Source of the DNA: an uncultured SAR116 cluster alpha proteobacterium
GTDB taxonomy: Bacteria > Pseudomonadota > Alphaproteobacteria > Puniceispirillales > Marisalimonadaceae
Direction: 5' to 3'
Length of the DNA stretch: 55,356 nt
Assembly (NCBI GenBank): GCA_902533695.1
Contig: CACAMV010000006.1
Span: 1-55,356 of the forward strand
Part shown: piece by piece, positions 1 to 9,762 of the stretch
Position numbering within the stretch: position 1 is the first letter of the stretch
How the letters are laid out: each line of letters starts with the position of its first letter
Position numbers and translations under genes: made by a program
Notes under the pieces: generated by a model
What the model was told of the DNA's origin: nothing
Database searches by the model: none
What the model saw: only the letters and a program-made list of their open reading frames with translations

Positions 1-1
1 A

Positions 2-691
2 AAACCGGAAAATATTGAGGAAGCTTATTTAGCTCAGAATTTTTTCCATGATAATATAGGAAGAGGTGTCTTAGGTGGTTATAAAATTGCTTTAGCATCG
101 AAAGTTCAACAAGAACTATGTGGTATAGACCATCCCATTGCTGGTGGTATTTTCAAAGATGAAATTTACAACTCACCGTCAGAAATTAATATAGATAATT
201 TTTATGGGCTTGGTTTAGAGTTTGAATTAGCAATGGAGATCTCACAAGAAATAACAAATGATATGGGTTCTTTTGATAAAGAGAATATAAAACAATATAT
301 ATCCAATATTTATGCAGCCTTTGAAATGATAATAGACAGAGATGCTAATTATAATGGTATAGACCCTTATAGTATGGTTGCTGACAATGCTTGGTGTGGT
401 GGCATTGTGCTTGGCAATCCTATTCAAGATTGGAAAAAAGTTAATTTTGAAGAACAAAAATCTATTTTATATTGGAATGATGAAAAACCTCAAAATGCAA
501 ATATAATTGACTCTAATCCATTTCAGTCGTTAGCTTGGGTTATAAATTTAAAGCTTTCACAAAATTCTGTTATTCCAAAAGGGAGTAAAATAATTACAGG
601 AAGTGTTATCAAAACAAGGGCTCCAAAAAAGGGTGATTCAATAACTTATGAAGTTCCTAATTTATCTTCTGTAAAAATAAAAATTATCTAA
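2..691 (+). CDS. 2-keto-4-pentenoate hydratase-like protein (5' truncated by window edge)
   Basis: The reading frame is open from base 2, well upstream of the ATG at 233 used in the ORF track, so this is the C-terminal about 229 residues of a longer protein. The sequence reads RGVLGGYKIALASK, then GIDHPIAGGIF, then GLEFELAMEI, the layout of the MhpD/HpaH (fumarylacetoacetate hydrolase-related) hydratases, with the ExE metal-binding pattern in the last motif. Such enzymes hydrate 2-hydroxypenta-2,4-dienoates in meta-cleavage pathways, or act on related oxo acids. It ends 3 bases before the convergent stop region of the TauE/SafE gene. The substrate cannot be told, and no other meta-cleavage gene is next to it. 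Confidence 0.75.
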   Translation, partial: KPENIEEAYLAQNFFHDNIGRGVLGGYKIALASKVQQELCGIDHPIAGGIFKDEIYNSPSEINIDNFYGLGLEFELAMEISQEITNDMGSFDKENIKQYISNIYAAFEMIIDRDANYNGIDPYSMVADNAWCGGIVLGNPIQDWKKVNFEEQKSILYWNDEKPQNANIIDSNPFQSLAWVINLKLSQNSVIPKGSKIITGSVIKTRAPKKGDSITYEVPNLSSVKIKII

Positions 692-1452
692 ATTAAAAAA
701 TTATAGATAGATTGAACTATCATTTTCCCGCCAGCCAAACTGAAAAAAACCAAAACTATTTTTTTAAAAATCTTTGAGTTAATTCTATCTCTAAACTTCT
801 CTCCTAATTGAAATCCAATTAAAGCAAATATAGAACCTGTAACCCCAAGATAAAGCATCTCCATTTTAAAGACTTCTGTCGAAATATAACCAATTGTTAC
901 TGGAAAACATCCTACTAAAATAAAAAAACCACTAGCATCTACAAATTGCTTTGGAGTTAGATTTTTCATTAAAAGATAGAATGTTATTGGCATGGCCCAC
1001 AAAGAAGTTGCGCCACCTAAAAAACCTGAGAAAGACCCTAAAGAAATTTGCATCAATGTGTCGTTTTTGTTTTTAATTTTGGGATTAAAGCCTAAAAAAT
1101 TTGTTAATACAAAAAATACGACAATTATACCGAATAAAAACCTTATTAAATTATCTCCCAAACTAACAGCATAAAAAGAAGTTATAAGTATAAAAATTAT
1201 CATTAACAAAGCAAAAAACTTATATTGTTTTAAAATTTTTATATGGTTTTCAGCCTTAAAAAATTGCCAAAAATTAGTAATAAACATTGGGATCAAATTG
1301 AGTCCTAAAGCGGCCAAAGGACTTACAAAAAAACTCAATATTGCCATCCCTGTTGTTGGAAGACCAATGCCAATCACTCCTTTTATTGAGCCAGCAATAA
1401 AATAAGTAAAAGCCATTAAAAAAAATAATTCCATTGTTAAAAAGTTCTGCAC
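688..1452 (-). CDS. TauE/SafE family sulfite/organosulfonate exporter-like permease
   Basis: This 254-residue, almost wholly hydrophobic protein has about eight predicted membrane segments and the duplicated TauE/SafE pattern: an N-terminal segment rich in Gly around [16 protein letters not shown] and a second half with [19 protein letters not shown]. Family members export sulfite, sulfoacetate or related anions, or move other small organic anions. The length is normal for the family. It converges with the upstream hydratase fragment (4-base overlap) and is divergent from the ACR3 gene, so it is probably a single-gene unit. The substrate is not indicated by context. Confidence 0.8.
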   Translation of the reverse strand: MQNFLTMELFFLMAFTYFIAGSIKGVIGIGLPTTGMAILSFFVSPLAALGLNLIPMFITNFWQFFKAENHIKILKQYKFFALLMIIFILITSFYAVSLGDNLIRFLFGIIVVFFVLTNFLGFNPKIKNKNDTLMQISLGSFSGFLGGATSLWAMPITFYLLMKNLTPKQFVDASGFFILVGCFPVTIGYISTEVFKMEMLYLGVTGSIFALIGFQLGEKFRDRINSKIFKKIVLVFFSLAGGKMIVQSIYNFLI

Positions 1453-1526
1453 ATTATCTCTATAGTTATAATACTAAGTTAATTATACACATTTCTCATT
1501 TAAATTTATTTAATTATAATATTTTT

Positions 1527-2588
1527 ATGTTAAATAAAATAATGAAGTTAAACCTTGATAAATCAAAACTTTCTTTTTTAGATAGATACCTAACATTATG
1601 GATTTTTTTGGCCATGACTTCTGGGGTTGTAGTTGGCAGTTTTGCTAATAATGTTCCAAAATTTTTAAACTCATTTAATTATAGTGATACTAATATTCCG
1701 ATCGCAATTGGACTAATTGTTATGATGTACCCTCCACTTGCTAAAGTAAAATATGAAAAACTTTTTGAAGTTTTCAAAGATAAAAAAATCTTAGGTTTGT
1801 CTCTATTTCAAAATTGGATTATAGGACCTACATTGATGTTTTTCCTAGCTATAACTTTTCTTTCAGATAAGCCTGAGTATATGACTGGTATCATTTTGAT
1901 CGGTCTTGCAAGATGCATAGCTATGGTTCTAGTATGGAATGATTTAGCTAAAGGAAGTCCAGAGTATGCAGCTAGTTTAGTAGCTTTTAATTCAATTTTT
2001 CAAATTCTTTTTTTTGCACCTTATGCATGGTTTTTTTTAAAAGTCATGCCAGATCTTCTTGGTTTTGAAGGTCAAATTTTAAATATTTCTATATTTTACA
2101 TATCAAAGATTGTATTTATATATCTAGGAATACCTTTTTTAGCAGGTTATTTAACTAGAATTATATTAATAAAACAAAAAGGTGAAAATTGGTATAATAA
2201 GAATTTTCTACCTAAAATAAGTCCCTTAACACTCTTTGCTCTTCTTTTTACAATATTTGTTATGTTTTCACTGAAAGGTCACGAGATCTTGACCATGCCT
2301 GAGGATGTAATTTTAATATCCATTCCATTAATTATATATTTTATAGTTATGTTTTTTATAAGTTTTGGTTTGAGCAAGTGGACCAGTGTTAATTATGCTA
2401 ATGCTGTATCATTATCATTTACAGCTGCTTCTAATAATTTTGAATTAGCAATTGCGGTATCAATTGCAACTTTTGGTCTTGCCTCTCCAGAGGCTTTTTC
2501 TACTGTTATTGGACCACTGGTAGAAGTCCCTATTCTAATATTGCTAGTATCATTAGCTTTAAAATTTAAAGATAAATATTTTAATTAA
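1527..2588 (+). CDS. arsB (ACR3 type): ACR3-type arsenite efflux permease
   Basis: The ORF track begins at 1434, but the first 31 codons ([13 protein letters not shown]...) do not look like ACR3 and overlap the divergent TauE gene. I place the start at 1527, or possibly 1542, giving about 353 residues. The mature start then reads [17 protein letters not shown], which is typical of ACR3. [18 protein letters not shown] near residues 127-143 contains the conserved membrane Cys of ACR3 carriers, and about ten hydrophobic segments follow. It should export arsenite driven by proton-motive force. No arsR, arsC or arsH is adjacent, so regulation and arsenate reduction must be elsewhere. The 3' end overlaps the convergent ppx gene by 8 bases. 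Confidence 0.88.
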   Translation: MLNKIMKLNLDKSKLSFLDRYLTLWIFLAMTSGVVVGSFANNVPKFLNSFNYSDTNIPIAIGLIVMMYPPLAKVKYEKLFEVFKDKKILGLSLFQNWIIGPTLMFFLAITFLSDKPEYMTGIILIGLARCIAMVLVWNDLAKGSPEYAASLVAFNSIFQILFFAPYAWFFLKVMPDLLGFEGQILNISIFYISKIVFIYLGIPFLAGYLTRIILIKQKGENWYNKNFLPKISPLTLFALLFTIFVMFSLKGHEILTMPEDVILISIPLIIYFIVMFFISFGLSKWTSVNYANAVSLSFTAASNNFELAIAVSIATFGLASPEAFSTVIGPLVEVPILILLVSLALKFKDKYFN

Positions 2589-4041
2589 CTACTTTATGTT
2601 TTAAATTACATGAATTTGCAAAAGCTTTAAATCTTCTTTCAGAGTTATAATCAAACAGTAATTTACCTGATTCATTTAATTTACATACTAAGGTCTCGCC
2701 TTCAAGAATAAATTTCATGGTTTCCAAGTTCTTTGGGTTGCCTGCACTAAAAATGTAACAAAATCTTAGTCCCATACCTATAGTGAAGGCATCTTTTTTT
2801 TTGTCTATGGACAATAAGTTTACAATTTTATTAGAAATTGTTTTTTCCATTTTTAACCCTACATATCTAAAAGAAATAACTAATGCTATCCAAATTCTTT
2901 CATGATGAAGAAGGTTTCTTAATGGTAAAGAAAGTATTTTGTTAACAGCGATTATTCCCTTTAAATCTGTATTTTCATCCCATGCAATATCTAAAAGTTG
3001 ACATGATAATTTGAACAATTTCTTTAAAGAAGGGTCTATTAATTGATCTAATACTGGAAGAAACAATTTTTTAATTTGATTTTGCATTCCAGAAAATCTT
3101 TGATTTTCTATCATATATTTAATAATTGACTGTTTATCGGGGTTCAATGATCTGCCTGGATTTAATTTTGAAATAATCCCATCTCTAATACTTGTGCCAC
3201 TTATAATTATTTTTTTTGGTTCTGCATTAAGAATTACATTTTGCATGATGTTGGATGCATTAGAAATAGTTGACATTCTATTTTCTGGTATGCCAGGAAA
3301 TATCTTTTTTACATCAGACATTTTATCTAATAAAATGATTGCCTTTTCAACATTTAAAGTTAATCCATGGATTAAAAATAAAGGATAATCATAATATTTA
3401 ATATATGCAGAACCTAAACTTCTAAAACTACCTCCCGTTCCATATAGAGGCAAATCTTTTGATTTTTTAATCCATTTTATTTTCTTAATTATATTATAGG
3501 ATTCTTTTTCACTGATAGGAGTAAGGTGACCAATATCTATACTTACAGAATTTTTTATTTTTCCTTTTTTAATCAATATGAGTTCAAGACTTCCACCACC
3601 CAGGTCAACAACTAAACCATTTTTTATAGGCATATTACTCATCAATCCAAGTGCAGCAAGTTCAGCTTCCTCATCTTTACTCAATATTCTAATTTTGGTA
3701 GATAATATTTTTTCCGCAGGCAATACAAATTCTTTACTATTTTTAGAATTCCTGACTGCAGCAGTAGCTATTGGAATGATATGAGATACTCCAATATTTG
3801 TTATTATAATGGAAAAACGTTGCAAAGCTTTTAATGCTTTTGCAATTGATCTAATCGATAATTTTCCTGTTTGAAATAACTTTTCACCTAATTTACAATT
3901 TACCCTTTTATTAAATAGTGGGAAAGGATTTTTCCCAAAATTAGGATAAATCATTAATCTAACGGAATTGGAACCAATGTCTATGATAGCAATATTTCCT
4001 CTTTTATTATCAAAATTTAATTTTAAAACGGTTTTACTCAT
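2581..4041 (-). CDS. ppx: Ppx/GppA family exopolyphosphatase
   Basis: This 486-residue protein has the ASKHA (actin/hexokinase-like) fold signatures: phosphate-1 motif [14 protein letters not shown] near residue 19 and phosphate-2 motif [13 protein letters not shown] near 144, with acidic residues between them ([13 protein letters not shown] near 121). The C-terminal half resembles the helical HD-like extension of Ppx/GppA. The enzyme should release orthophosphate from the ends of polyphosphate chains, and could also hydrolyse pppGpp. It begins 10 bases downstream of the polyphosphate kinase stop on the same strand, so the two genes form a ppk-ppx operon for polyphosphate turnover. Confidence 0.87.
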   Translation of the reverse strand: MSKTVLKLNFDNKRGNIAIIDIGSNSVRLMIYPNFGKNPFPLFNKRVNCKLGEKLFQTGKLSIRSIAKALKALQRFSIIITNIGVSHIIPIATAAVRNSKNSKEFVLPAEKILSTKIRILSKDEEAELAALGLMSNMPIKNGLVVDLGGGSLELILIKKGKIKNSVSIDIGHLTPISEKESYNIIKKIKWIKKSKDLPLYGTGGSFRSLGSAYIKYYDYPLFLIHGLTLNVEKAIILLDKMSDVKKIFPGIPENRMSTISNASNIMQNVILNAEPKKIIISGTSIRDGIISKLNPGRSLNPDKQSIIKYMIENQRFSGMQNQIKKLFLPVLDQLIDPSLKKLFKLSCQLLDIAWDENTDLKGIIAVNKILSLPLRNLLHHERIWIALVISFRYVGLKMEKTISNKIVNLLSIDKKKDAFTIGMGLRFCYIFSAGNPKNLETMKFILEGETLVCKLNESGKLLFDYNSERRFKAFANSCNLKHKVVN

Positions 4042-4051
4042 CTGTTAATTG

Positions 4052-6163
4052 CTATTTAACAATTTTGGATAGACTTCCCTGGCCAGAAAGACTTAGATTA
4101 TTCATAAAGTAAGTATGTGCACAGAAATTTTCATCATTGTTTAACTTTATATATTGTCCTTTTTCATTTAATTGCCAAGAGTTTTTAAAATCATTTATTA
4201 GTGCGGGTAAAACTTGATTTAGAATCTGACTTCTAACTGTGGGATTTTGTAAAGGTACAAAAGCTTCAACTCGATTGTATAAATTTCTGGGCATAATATC
4301 AGCCGAAGACATGAAAACTTCATTTTTTATAGATTGAAACTTGCCTCCATTTGCAAAAACATAAAATCTACCATGTTCTAAAAACCTTCCTATTATAGAC
4401 CTTACAATTATGTTTTCAGACAAGTTTTTTACATTAGGCCTTAAACAACATATTCCTCTAACAATCATAAAAACTTTAACACCTGCTTTTGAAGCTTCAT
4501 AAAATTTTTCTATCAATTTTTGGTCAATAATTGCATTACATTTTAACCATATTCCTGCCGGCTTACCCTTTATCGCAGAATCGATTTCTAAATCTACTTT
4601 CCTGTTTAACCATTGAAACGAATAATTAGGTGAGATTATAATTTTTTTCAATTTTTTAGGTTGAACGTAGTTAGTTAGAAAATTAAAAACTTTTCTAGCA
4701 TCATCACAAAAATCTTCGTCTGCTGTAAAAAAAGAAAAATCTGTATAAATCTTTGCTGTTATTGGATGATAGTTTCCTGTTCCATAGTGTGCGTAAGAAA
4801 CTAATTTTTTATTTTCTTTTCTTGTTACCAAACTTAATTTTGAGTGAACTTTTAAATCTACTAAACCATAGGCAACTTTTATCCCTGACTTTTCTAAATT
4901 TCTGGCCAATTGAACGTTATTCTCTTCATCAAATCTAGCTTTTAGCTCTATTACTGCTATTACTGACTTACCTAATTCAGCAGCTTTAATCAAAGCCTCA
5001 ACAATAGGTGATTCTGGGGTCGTTCTATATAAAGTTTGTCGAATATTTAAAACATTTGGGTCAATTGCAGCTTGATTTAAAAAACTTACTACTACATCAA
5101 AACTCTCAAATGGATGATGGACAATAATATCTTTGTTTTTAATTGCTAGAAAACAATCTCCATTGAAATCATATATTCTTTGAGGAAACCTTGGAACAAA
5201 AGGTTTATAAAAATATGACTTATTAAAATGTTTTAGTAATTCAGAAAAGTCGGCTAAATCTATGAATTCATCAGTTTTATGGATTTTTGAACTATTTAAA
5301 TTAAATTCTTTCATAAATAATTTCTCAGAAGAATTTGATAAACTCTTTGAAATTTCTAAAAAAACAACTTCACCTCTTTTTCTTGCCCTTAAAGCAGTCT
5401 CAAATTGACCAATCAAATCATCAGCTTCGTCATCAATTTCAATTTCAGAATCTCTTAATACCCTAAACATACTAGAGTTTTTTAATTTATAACCTGGATA
5501 TATCATATCCAAAAACTTAATAATTAAGTTTTCTAAAAGTACGTATTTTTGTTTATCACCTGGAAGTCTTATAAACCTTTCAATATTTTTTGGCAAAATC
5601 AACAGTGAATTAACACTTTTACCATTCACATTTTCCATCTCTAAAAACAATCCTTTACCTTGATTGCTGATGAAAGGAAATGAATGAGCCGGATCTAAAG
5701 ATGTCGGGGCTAACAAAGGCAAAATATTTTCAATATAATATTTTTTTAGCCACACATTCTCTTTCTTATTAAGATTTTTATCATCAAATATGTGAATTTC
5801 TTTTTTTTTAAATTTATTAATTATCTCATGTAAATATTCATTCTGGTATTTTTTTAATAACTTTGTGAAATAAAATATTTGTTTCATCAATTCGTCTATT
5901 CTCTTGCCTGTATGAGGAATAGTTTTGAACTTTTTAGCTATTAACTGTTGAAGCCCAGCAACTCTGACCATATAAAATTCATCGAGATTATTACAACATA
6001 TTATTAAAAAATTTAGCCTTTCAGCCAGAGGAATTTCAGGGTTAGAAGCTGTTTTTAAAACCCTTTCATTAAAAGAAAGCCAACTCAATTCTCTATCAAA
6101 ATAAATTTCATTTTGATCTTTAGAATATAACAATTCTTGAGTTGTTAATTTTGATTCCAACAC
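4052..6163 (-). CDS. ppk1: Polyphosphate kinase 1
   Basis: This 703-residue protein has the full-length domain order of PPK1: helical N domain starting YFDRELSWLSFNERVL, head domain, and two phospholipase-D-like C domains. The phosphorylated catalytic His lies in VHSK near residue 440, followed by AHYGTGNYHP. The second His is in FLEHGR near residue 610, and SSADIMPRNLYNRVE follows. It reversibly makes inorganic polyphosphate from ATP. The start codon is GTG at 6163-6161, preceded by GAGGA; the nearby ATG is out of frame. It is the first gene of the ppk-ppx pair, with an inverted repeat just upstream (separate entry). Confidence 0.93.
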   Translation of the reverse strand: MLESKLTTQELLYSKDQNEIYFDRELSWLSFNERVLKTASNPEIPLAERLNFLIICCNNLDEFYMVRVAGLQQLIAKKFKTIPHTGKRIDELMKQIFYFTKLLKKYQNEYLHEIINKFKKKEIHIFDDKNLNKKENVWLKKYYIENILPLLAPTSLDPAHSFPFISNQGKGLFLEMENVNGKSVNSLLILPKNIERFIRLPGDKQKYVLLENLIIKFLDMIYPGYKLKNSSMFRVLRDSEIEIDDEADDLIGQFETALRARKRGEVVFLEISKSLSNSSEKLFMKEFNLNSSKIHKTDEFIDLADFSELLKHFNKSYFYKPFVPRFPQRIYDFNGDCFLAIKNKDIIVHHPFESFDVVVSFLNQAAIDPNVLNIRQTLYRTTPESPIVEALIKAAELGKSVIAVIELKARFDEENNVQLARNLEKSGIKVAYGLVDLKVHSKLSLVTRKENKKLVSYAHYGTGNYHPITAKIYTDFSFFTADEDFCDDARKVFNFLTNYVQPKKLKKIIISPNYSFQWLNRKVDLEIDSAIKGKPAGIWLKCNAIIDQKLIEKFYEASKAGVKVFMIVRGICCLRPNVKNLSENIIVRSIIGRFLEHGRFYVFANGGKFQSIKNEVFMSSADIMPRNLYNRVEAFVPLQNPTVRSQILNQVLPALINDFKNSWQLNEKGQYIKLNNDENFCAHTYFMNNLSLSGQGSLSKIVK

Positions 6164-6187
6164 ATTCCTCTATCGGAAATCTAAAGA

Positions 6188-6234
6188 CTTTAAATGACAT
6201 GTTTAACTTAAACTCATCAACTTATCATTTAAAG
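6188..6234 (-). promoter_or_regulatory. 10-bp inverted repeat upstream of ppk1
   Basis: CTTTAAATGA (6188-6197) is perfectly repeated in inverse as TCATTTAAAG (6225-6234), with a 27-base spacer, 25 bases upstream of the ppk1 start. It could be a dimeric operator, or a hairpin in the leader of the ppk-ppx mRNA. It does not match the classical Pho box (CTGTCAT repeats). In this AT-rich sequence a 10-bp repeat made mostly of A/T could be chance. Nothing else is recognisable in the 128-base gap 6164-6291. Confidence 0.3.
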
Positions 6235-6291
6235 CATTTAAAAAATTAGTATAGCAAACAATATTACTATTTTATTACATTATAAAATATT

Positions 6292-7053
6292 TTACATTAC
6301 CTTCCCAGCAGTCCATCCTCCATCTACAACAAGAATAGAACCGGTACAGAAACTGGCTTCATCACTTGCCAAAAACATAACCGCATTAGAAACCTCAGAA
6401 GGATTGCCAACCCTTTTCATAGCATGAATATTTTTTATTCTTTCAGCTACTTGCTCATCTTGAAAATACCTCTCTGTCAAAGGAGTCTTAATAACACCTG
6501 GCCCGACTGCATTAACTCTTATGTTATGATCCGCTAAATCTATTGCTAGCTGTTTGGTTAACCCTACAGTAGCATGCTTTGAAGTTGTATATGCGCATCT
6601 GGAATTTGCTGCACTAATCCCTAAAGTTGAAGCTGTTATAACAATATTTCCTGGTTTTTTCTGCTTAACACACATTTTTGCAAATGTTTGTGCGGTAAAA
6701 AAAACACCATTCACATTAACATCAATAACTTTCTTCCAATCTTTTACATCTAATTCTAAAGCTGATTTTATTTCTCTAATGCCTGCATTACAAAAAGCGA
6801 CATCAATTCCGCCAAACCTATCTTTTACTTTTTCCATAATAGACTGAGTATCGAAAATATTAGTAACATCTAGTTGATATGGCTCAGCTTGACCTCCGCT
6901 TTTCTTGATTTCATCCGAAACTTTTTTAGCCATTCCAATATCAATGTCAGTTACAGCTATAGAAGCACCCTCTTTTGCAAAACTCAAACAAGCATCATGC
7001 CCAATCCCACCTGCTGCACCTGTAATAAATATTATTTTATCTTTGAATCTCAT
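6292..7053 (-). CDS. SDR family NAD(P)-dependent oxidoreductase
   Basis: This 253-residue classical short-chain dehydrogenase/reductase has the cofactor motif TGAAGGIG at residues 11-18, NAG at 89-91, and catalytic Ser142, Tyr155 and Lys159 (YTTSK). The ending FLASDEASFCTGSILVVDGGW is typical of the FabG-like branch. An acidic residue after beta-2 (VTDIDIG) suggests NAD rather than NADP. A strong Shine-Dalgarno GGAGGT lies 7 bases before the ATG. It is divergent from ridA across a 67-base gap and upstream of ppk1 on the same strand. The substrate is unknown. Confidence 0.88.
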   Translation of the reverse strand: MRFKDKIIFITGAAGGIGHDACLSFAKEGASIAVTDIDIGMAKKVSDEIKKSGGQAEPYQLDVTNIFDTQSIMEKVKDRFGGIDVAFCNAGIREIKSALELDVKDWKKVIDVNVNGVFFTAQTFAKMCVKQKKPGNIVITASTLGISAANSRCAYTTSKHATVGLTKQLAIDLADHNIRVNAVGPGVIKTPLTERYFQDEQVAERIKNIHAMKRVGNPSEVSNAVMFLASDEASFCTGSILVVDGGWTAGKVM

Positions 7054-7120
7054 TTAAGCTACCTCCATAATAATTAATTCCTATAACTTATATTTTTAAA
7101 TTAACTATAAGAGGTTATCT

Positions 7121-7507
7121 ATGTCATGTGAACATTTAATATTTAACGATGGTCCAGAAAGAGTAGGACCTTTTAGTCACGCTGTTAAAGCTGGGGGGTT
7201 TTTATTTGTAACAGGACAAATGCCTACTTTCCCAAAAGATCCCAAAAAAATTGTTTCTAATGACGTGGAATTACAAACCCATCAAGTTATGGAAAACTTA
7301 TTAAATGTTTTAAATAAATCAAAAGTCAGTTGGGAAAATATTGTATTTGTAAGAATGTATTTGGTTAATTTTCAGGACTTTGACAAAGTTAACAAAATTT
7401 ATAAAACTTATTTTGCTAAAGATAAATTACCTGCTAGAACATGTATTGGTGTTACTGGGTTAGCAGTAGGATCTTTAATTGAAATAGATTTAATTGCGAA
7501 AATTTAA
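7121..7507 (+). CDS. RidA family (YjgF/YER057c/UK114) protein
   Basis: The protein is 128 residues, the normal length for this trimeric family. It has the N-terminal pattern GPERVGPFSHAVKAGGFLFVTGQMP and the conserved Arg of the enamine/imine deaminase site in PARTCIG (Arg106), plus the Glu in IEIDLIAKI. RidA removes reactive 2-aminoacrylate-type enamines; other members act in catabolic pathways. It is followed 6 bases later by azlC, so the three genes ridA-azlC-azlD probably form one transcript. That would tie it loosely to amino-acid metabolism. Confidence 0.88.
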   Translation: MSCEHLIFNDGPERVGPFSHAVKAGGFLFVTGQMPTFPKDPKKIVSNDVELQTHQVMENLLNVLNKSKVSWENIVFVRMYLVNFQDFDKVNKIYKTYFAKDKLPARTCIGVTGLAVGSLIEIDLIAKI

Positions 7508-7513
7508 AACTTT

Positions 7514-8221
7514 ATGGATTCTAAAACTTATTCTCCTATTAAAGCAGGTTTAAAACAAGGCTTTGGCCTTCCAGGTGTTGGTATGGGTTCGGCAATGTTA
7601 GGATTTGGTGCTCTAGCTAATGAAAATGGTCTCGATATATTTATTGGTCTGTTATCCATGTTATTTTTGTGGAGCATGCCGGCAATGTTAATTTTCGCTA
7701 CTTTAATAATTTCTGGTTCTTCTTTTTTTTTAATGTTTTTTACTATATTACTTGCAAATGTAAGAACCCTTTTTATGGTTCTTTCTGCTGCTTTGATTAT
7801 GGATTTTAAAAATAAAAGAATATCCTTTTTAGAAAAATTATTTTGGGCCCAATGGGTTAGTCCTACCGGATGGACAATAATTTCTTCAAATATTGAAAAA
7901 GTAAAAAAAGAAGATTTATTCACTTACTTTAAAGGTATAAGTGTTGGTTTAGTTTCTATGTGCATAATAGGTTTGTCAATCGGTTATTATTGCTTAGAAC
8001 ATATTCCTAAAATTCTAATTGCTATTCCAATTTTTTTTATTCCACTTTGGTTAATTATTTTGATGCTTCACGCCAAAGGAACCTTTTACAAAACTTCAAT
8101 ATTTTCTAGCGGGTTTTATTTATTTTTCCTTTATCCATATATAGAAAATTTAAGCATAATTTTAGCAGGATTTTTATCTGCTTGTACTGGTTTTATAATT
8201 GAAAGGATTTTAAAGAAGTGA
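7514..8221 (+). CDS. azlC: AzlC family branched-chain amino acid exporter large subunit
   Basis: This 235-residue polytopic protein opens with IKAGLKQGFGLPGVGMGSAMLGFGALA, the AzlC-type amphipathic start, followed by about six or seven hydrophobic segments. The TLLANVRTLFMVLSAAL-like segment (LLANVRTLF) matches the conserved AzlC N-R pattern. With AzlD it forms a two-component exporter for branched-chain amino acids or analogues. The stop overlaps the GTG start of the small partner (GTGA), which is characteristic of azlCD pairs. It is one of two azlCD pairs in this window. Confidence 0.82.
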   Translation: MDSKTYSPIKAGLKQGFGLPGVGMGSAMLGFGALANENGLDIFIGLLSMLFLWSMPAMLIFATLIISGSSFFLMFFTILLANVRTLFMVLSAALIMDFKNKRISFLEKLFWAQWVSPTGWTIISSNIEKVKKEDLFTYFKGISVGLVSMCIIGLSIGYYCLEHIPKILIAIPIFFIPLWLIILMLHAKGTFYKTSIFSSGFYLFFLYPYIENLSIILAGFLSACTGFIIERILKK

Positions 8222-8565
8222 ATTTGTCTATAGATAATCCAAATGTATTACTTATGTTAATCGTTGCAACTCTTGGAATTTTATCATGGAGATATTTAGG
8301 AATTATTTTATTTAAAAAAATAGAGCCGGATAGCACGGTTGCAAAATTTGTAAATGCTATTGCTTATGGAATGACTACTGCAATAGTATTCAAAATGATT
8401 TTTTTCCCAAATAGTGCAATAAAACTTTTGCCATTTTTTGAAAGAGTAATGCCATTTTTTCTGGGAATAATAGTTTTTATAATATTCCCTAAAAAACCAA
8501 ATTTAGCACTGATCACAGGAATAGGTTCTTTTGCTTTGACAATTTTTTATCAAAATTACTTATAA
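8218..8565 (+). CDS. azlD: AzlD family branched-chain amino acid exporter small subunit
   Basis: The protein has 115 residues and four hydrophobic segments. It starts at GTG (8218), overlapping the azlC stop by 4 bases, so the start is set by translational coupling. Position after azlC and the size fit AzlD. Residues around WRYLGIILFKKIEPDSTVAKFVNAIAYG follow the family pattern of a conserved basic loop after helix 1. It is expected to act only as a complex with AzlC in the inner membrane. The gene converges on the acyl-CoA dehydrogenase gene with a 9-base gap. Confidence 0.75.
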   Translation: MNLSIDNPNVLLMLIVATLGILSWRYLGIILFKKIEPDSTVAKFVNAIAYGMTTAIVFKMIFFPNSAIKLLPFFERVMPFFLGIIVFIIFPKKPNLALITGIGSFALTIFYQNYL

Positions 8566-8574
8566 TAAAATTTT

Positions 8575-9738
8575 TTATTGAACCAATTGTTTTGCAATTA
8601 TAATTTTTTGCAATTCGTTGGTACCTTCTCCTATAGCTAAAAGAGGGGCATCTCTATAATATCGCTCTATGTTATATTCTGGGGAATAGCCAAATCCTCC
8701 ATGTATTCTCATCGCTTCAGTAGCATTAAATAATGCTGTCTCCGTTGCATGCAATTTAGCCATGCCTGCCTGAAGATCTGATCTCTTTCCGCTGTCATAA
8801 GCTTTAGCGGCTTGTTCGGTCAAAAGTCTGGAAGCCTCCAATCTTGTTGCCATTTCAGCTAATTTAATTTGGATAGATTGATGCTGAGAAATTGGTTTAC
8901 CAAAAGTTTTTCTGACTTTTGAATATTCTATTGAATCTTCTAATGCTGCTCTGCCTAAGCCAACTCCTCTAGCTGCCACATTAATTCTTCCTAATTCTAA
9001 ACCTGATAAAATCTGCTGAAGCCCTTTACCTTCTTCTTTACCTATCAAATTTTCCAAAGGTACTTCTATCTGATTAAGTTGAACTTCACCAGTATCTATA
9101 CCTCTATAACCTAGTTTTTTTAATTTTTTAGCGACATATCCTGATTTTTTTTCAACAAGAATTAAACTCATCCCTTTATGCGGTGGACTAATTTCAGAAT
9201 TAGTCTTTGCAAGAACAGCTAACACATCTCCTTGAACAGAGTTAGTAATCCAAGTTTTACTACCATTTATTGTATAGGATTGATTATTCTTTATTGCTTT
9301 AGTTTTTATTGATTGTAAATCTGTTCCACAATCAGGTTCTGTCAGAGCAATCCCACCCCTTAATTCACCTGAAGCAAATTTTGGTAGATAATTCTCTTTC
9401 ATTTCATCAGTTCCGTGTTTTTCAACGGCTGCACACATGATCAGATGTGAATTAAAAATCCCTGAAACCGACATCCAAACTGATGAAACATTTTCAACAA
9501 TCTTAGAGTATGTTACAGCAGATAATCCTAACCCCCCATATTCTTGAGAAATAGTAGCTCCAAACAAGCCTAGTTCAGCCATCTTATCTGCTATGTCTTG
9601 AGGGTATTTATCTTCTGATTCAAATTCTTTTACATATGGCTTAACATCTTTTTCTAAAAACTTATCTACACTACCTAAAATTAATTTTTCATCTTCAGTA
9701 ATATTTTTATCTAATTCTCTTAAGGTTTGCTCATTCAT
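8575..9738 (-). CDS. Acyl-CoA dehydrogenase family protein
   Basis: This 387-residue flavoprotein has the three-domain acyl-CoA dehydrogenase layout. ALTEPDCGTDLQSIKT near residue 151 and WITNS near 183 form the FAD-binding middle domain. RKTFGKPISQHQSIQ and the GGFGYSPEYNIERYYRDA segment are in the C-terminal helical domain. The catalytic base is the Glu in AIGEGTNE (Glu371), as in short- and medium-chain enzymes. It oxidises an acyl-CoA to the enoyl-CoA and passes electrons to ETF. It lies 24 bases after the MmgE/PrpD gene on the same strand, so the two are probably co-transcribed. The acyl substrate is unknown; a short or branched chain is likely by context. Confidence 0.9.
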   Translation of the reverse strand: MNEQTLRELDKNITEDEKLILGSVDKFLEKDVKPYVKEFESEDKYPQDIADKMAELGLFGATISQEYGGLGLSAVTYSKIVENVSSVWMSVSGIFNSHLIMCAAVEKHGTDEMKENYLPKFASGELRGGIALTEPDCGTDLQSIKTKAIKNNQSYTINGSKTWITNSVQGDVLAVLAKTNSEISPPHKGMSLILVEKKSGYVAKKLKKLGYRGIDTGEVQLNQIEVPLENLIGKEEGKGLQQILSGLELGRINVAARGVGLGRAALEDSIEYSKVRKTFGKPISQHQSIQIKLAEMATRLEASRLLTEQAAKAYDSGKRSDLQAGMAKLHATETALFNATEAMRIHGGFGYSPEYNIERYYRDAPLLAIGEGTNELQKIIIAKQLVQ

Positions 9739-9762
9739 AAAAATTTCCTTTAATATTTTTTA

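Noticed and set aside
1434-1526. N-terminal extension of the ACR3 ORF
   Set aside because: The 31 extra residues do not resemble ACR3 and overlap the divergent TauE/SafE gene; start moved to 1527.
7080-7118. Gapped inverted repeat ATAACTTATA ... TATAAG-AGG-TTAT before ridA
   Set aside because: The arms need a 3-base bulge and are A/T-rich; the AGAGG is better explained as the ribosome-binding site of ridA.
8564-8579. AATAAAA-TT-TTTTATT inverted repeat between azlD and the acyl-CoA dehydrogenase
   Set aside because: Pure A/T, 7-bp stem; indistinguishable from chance in this composition, so not called as a terminator.
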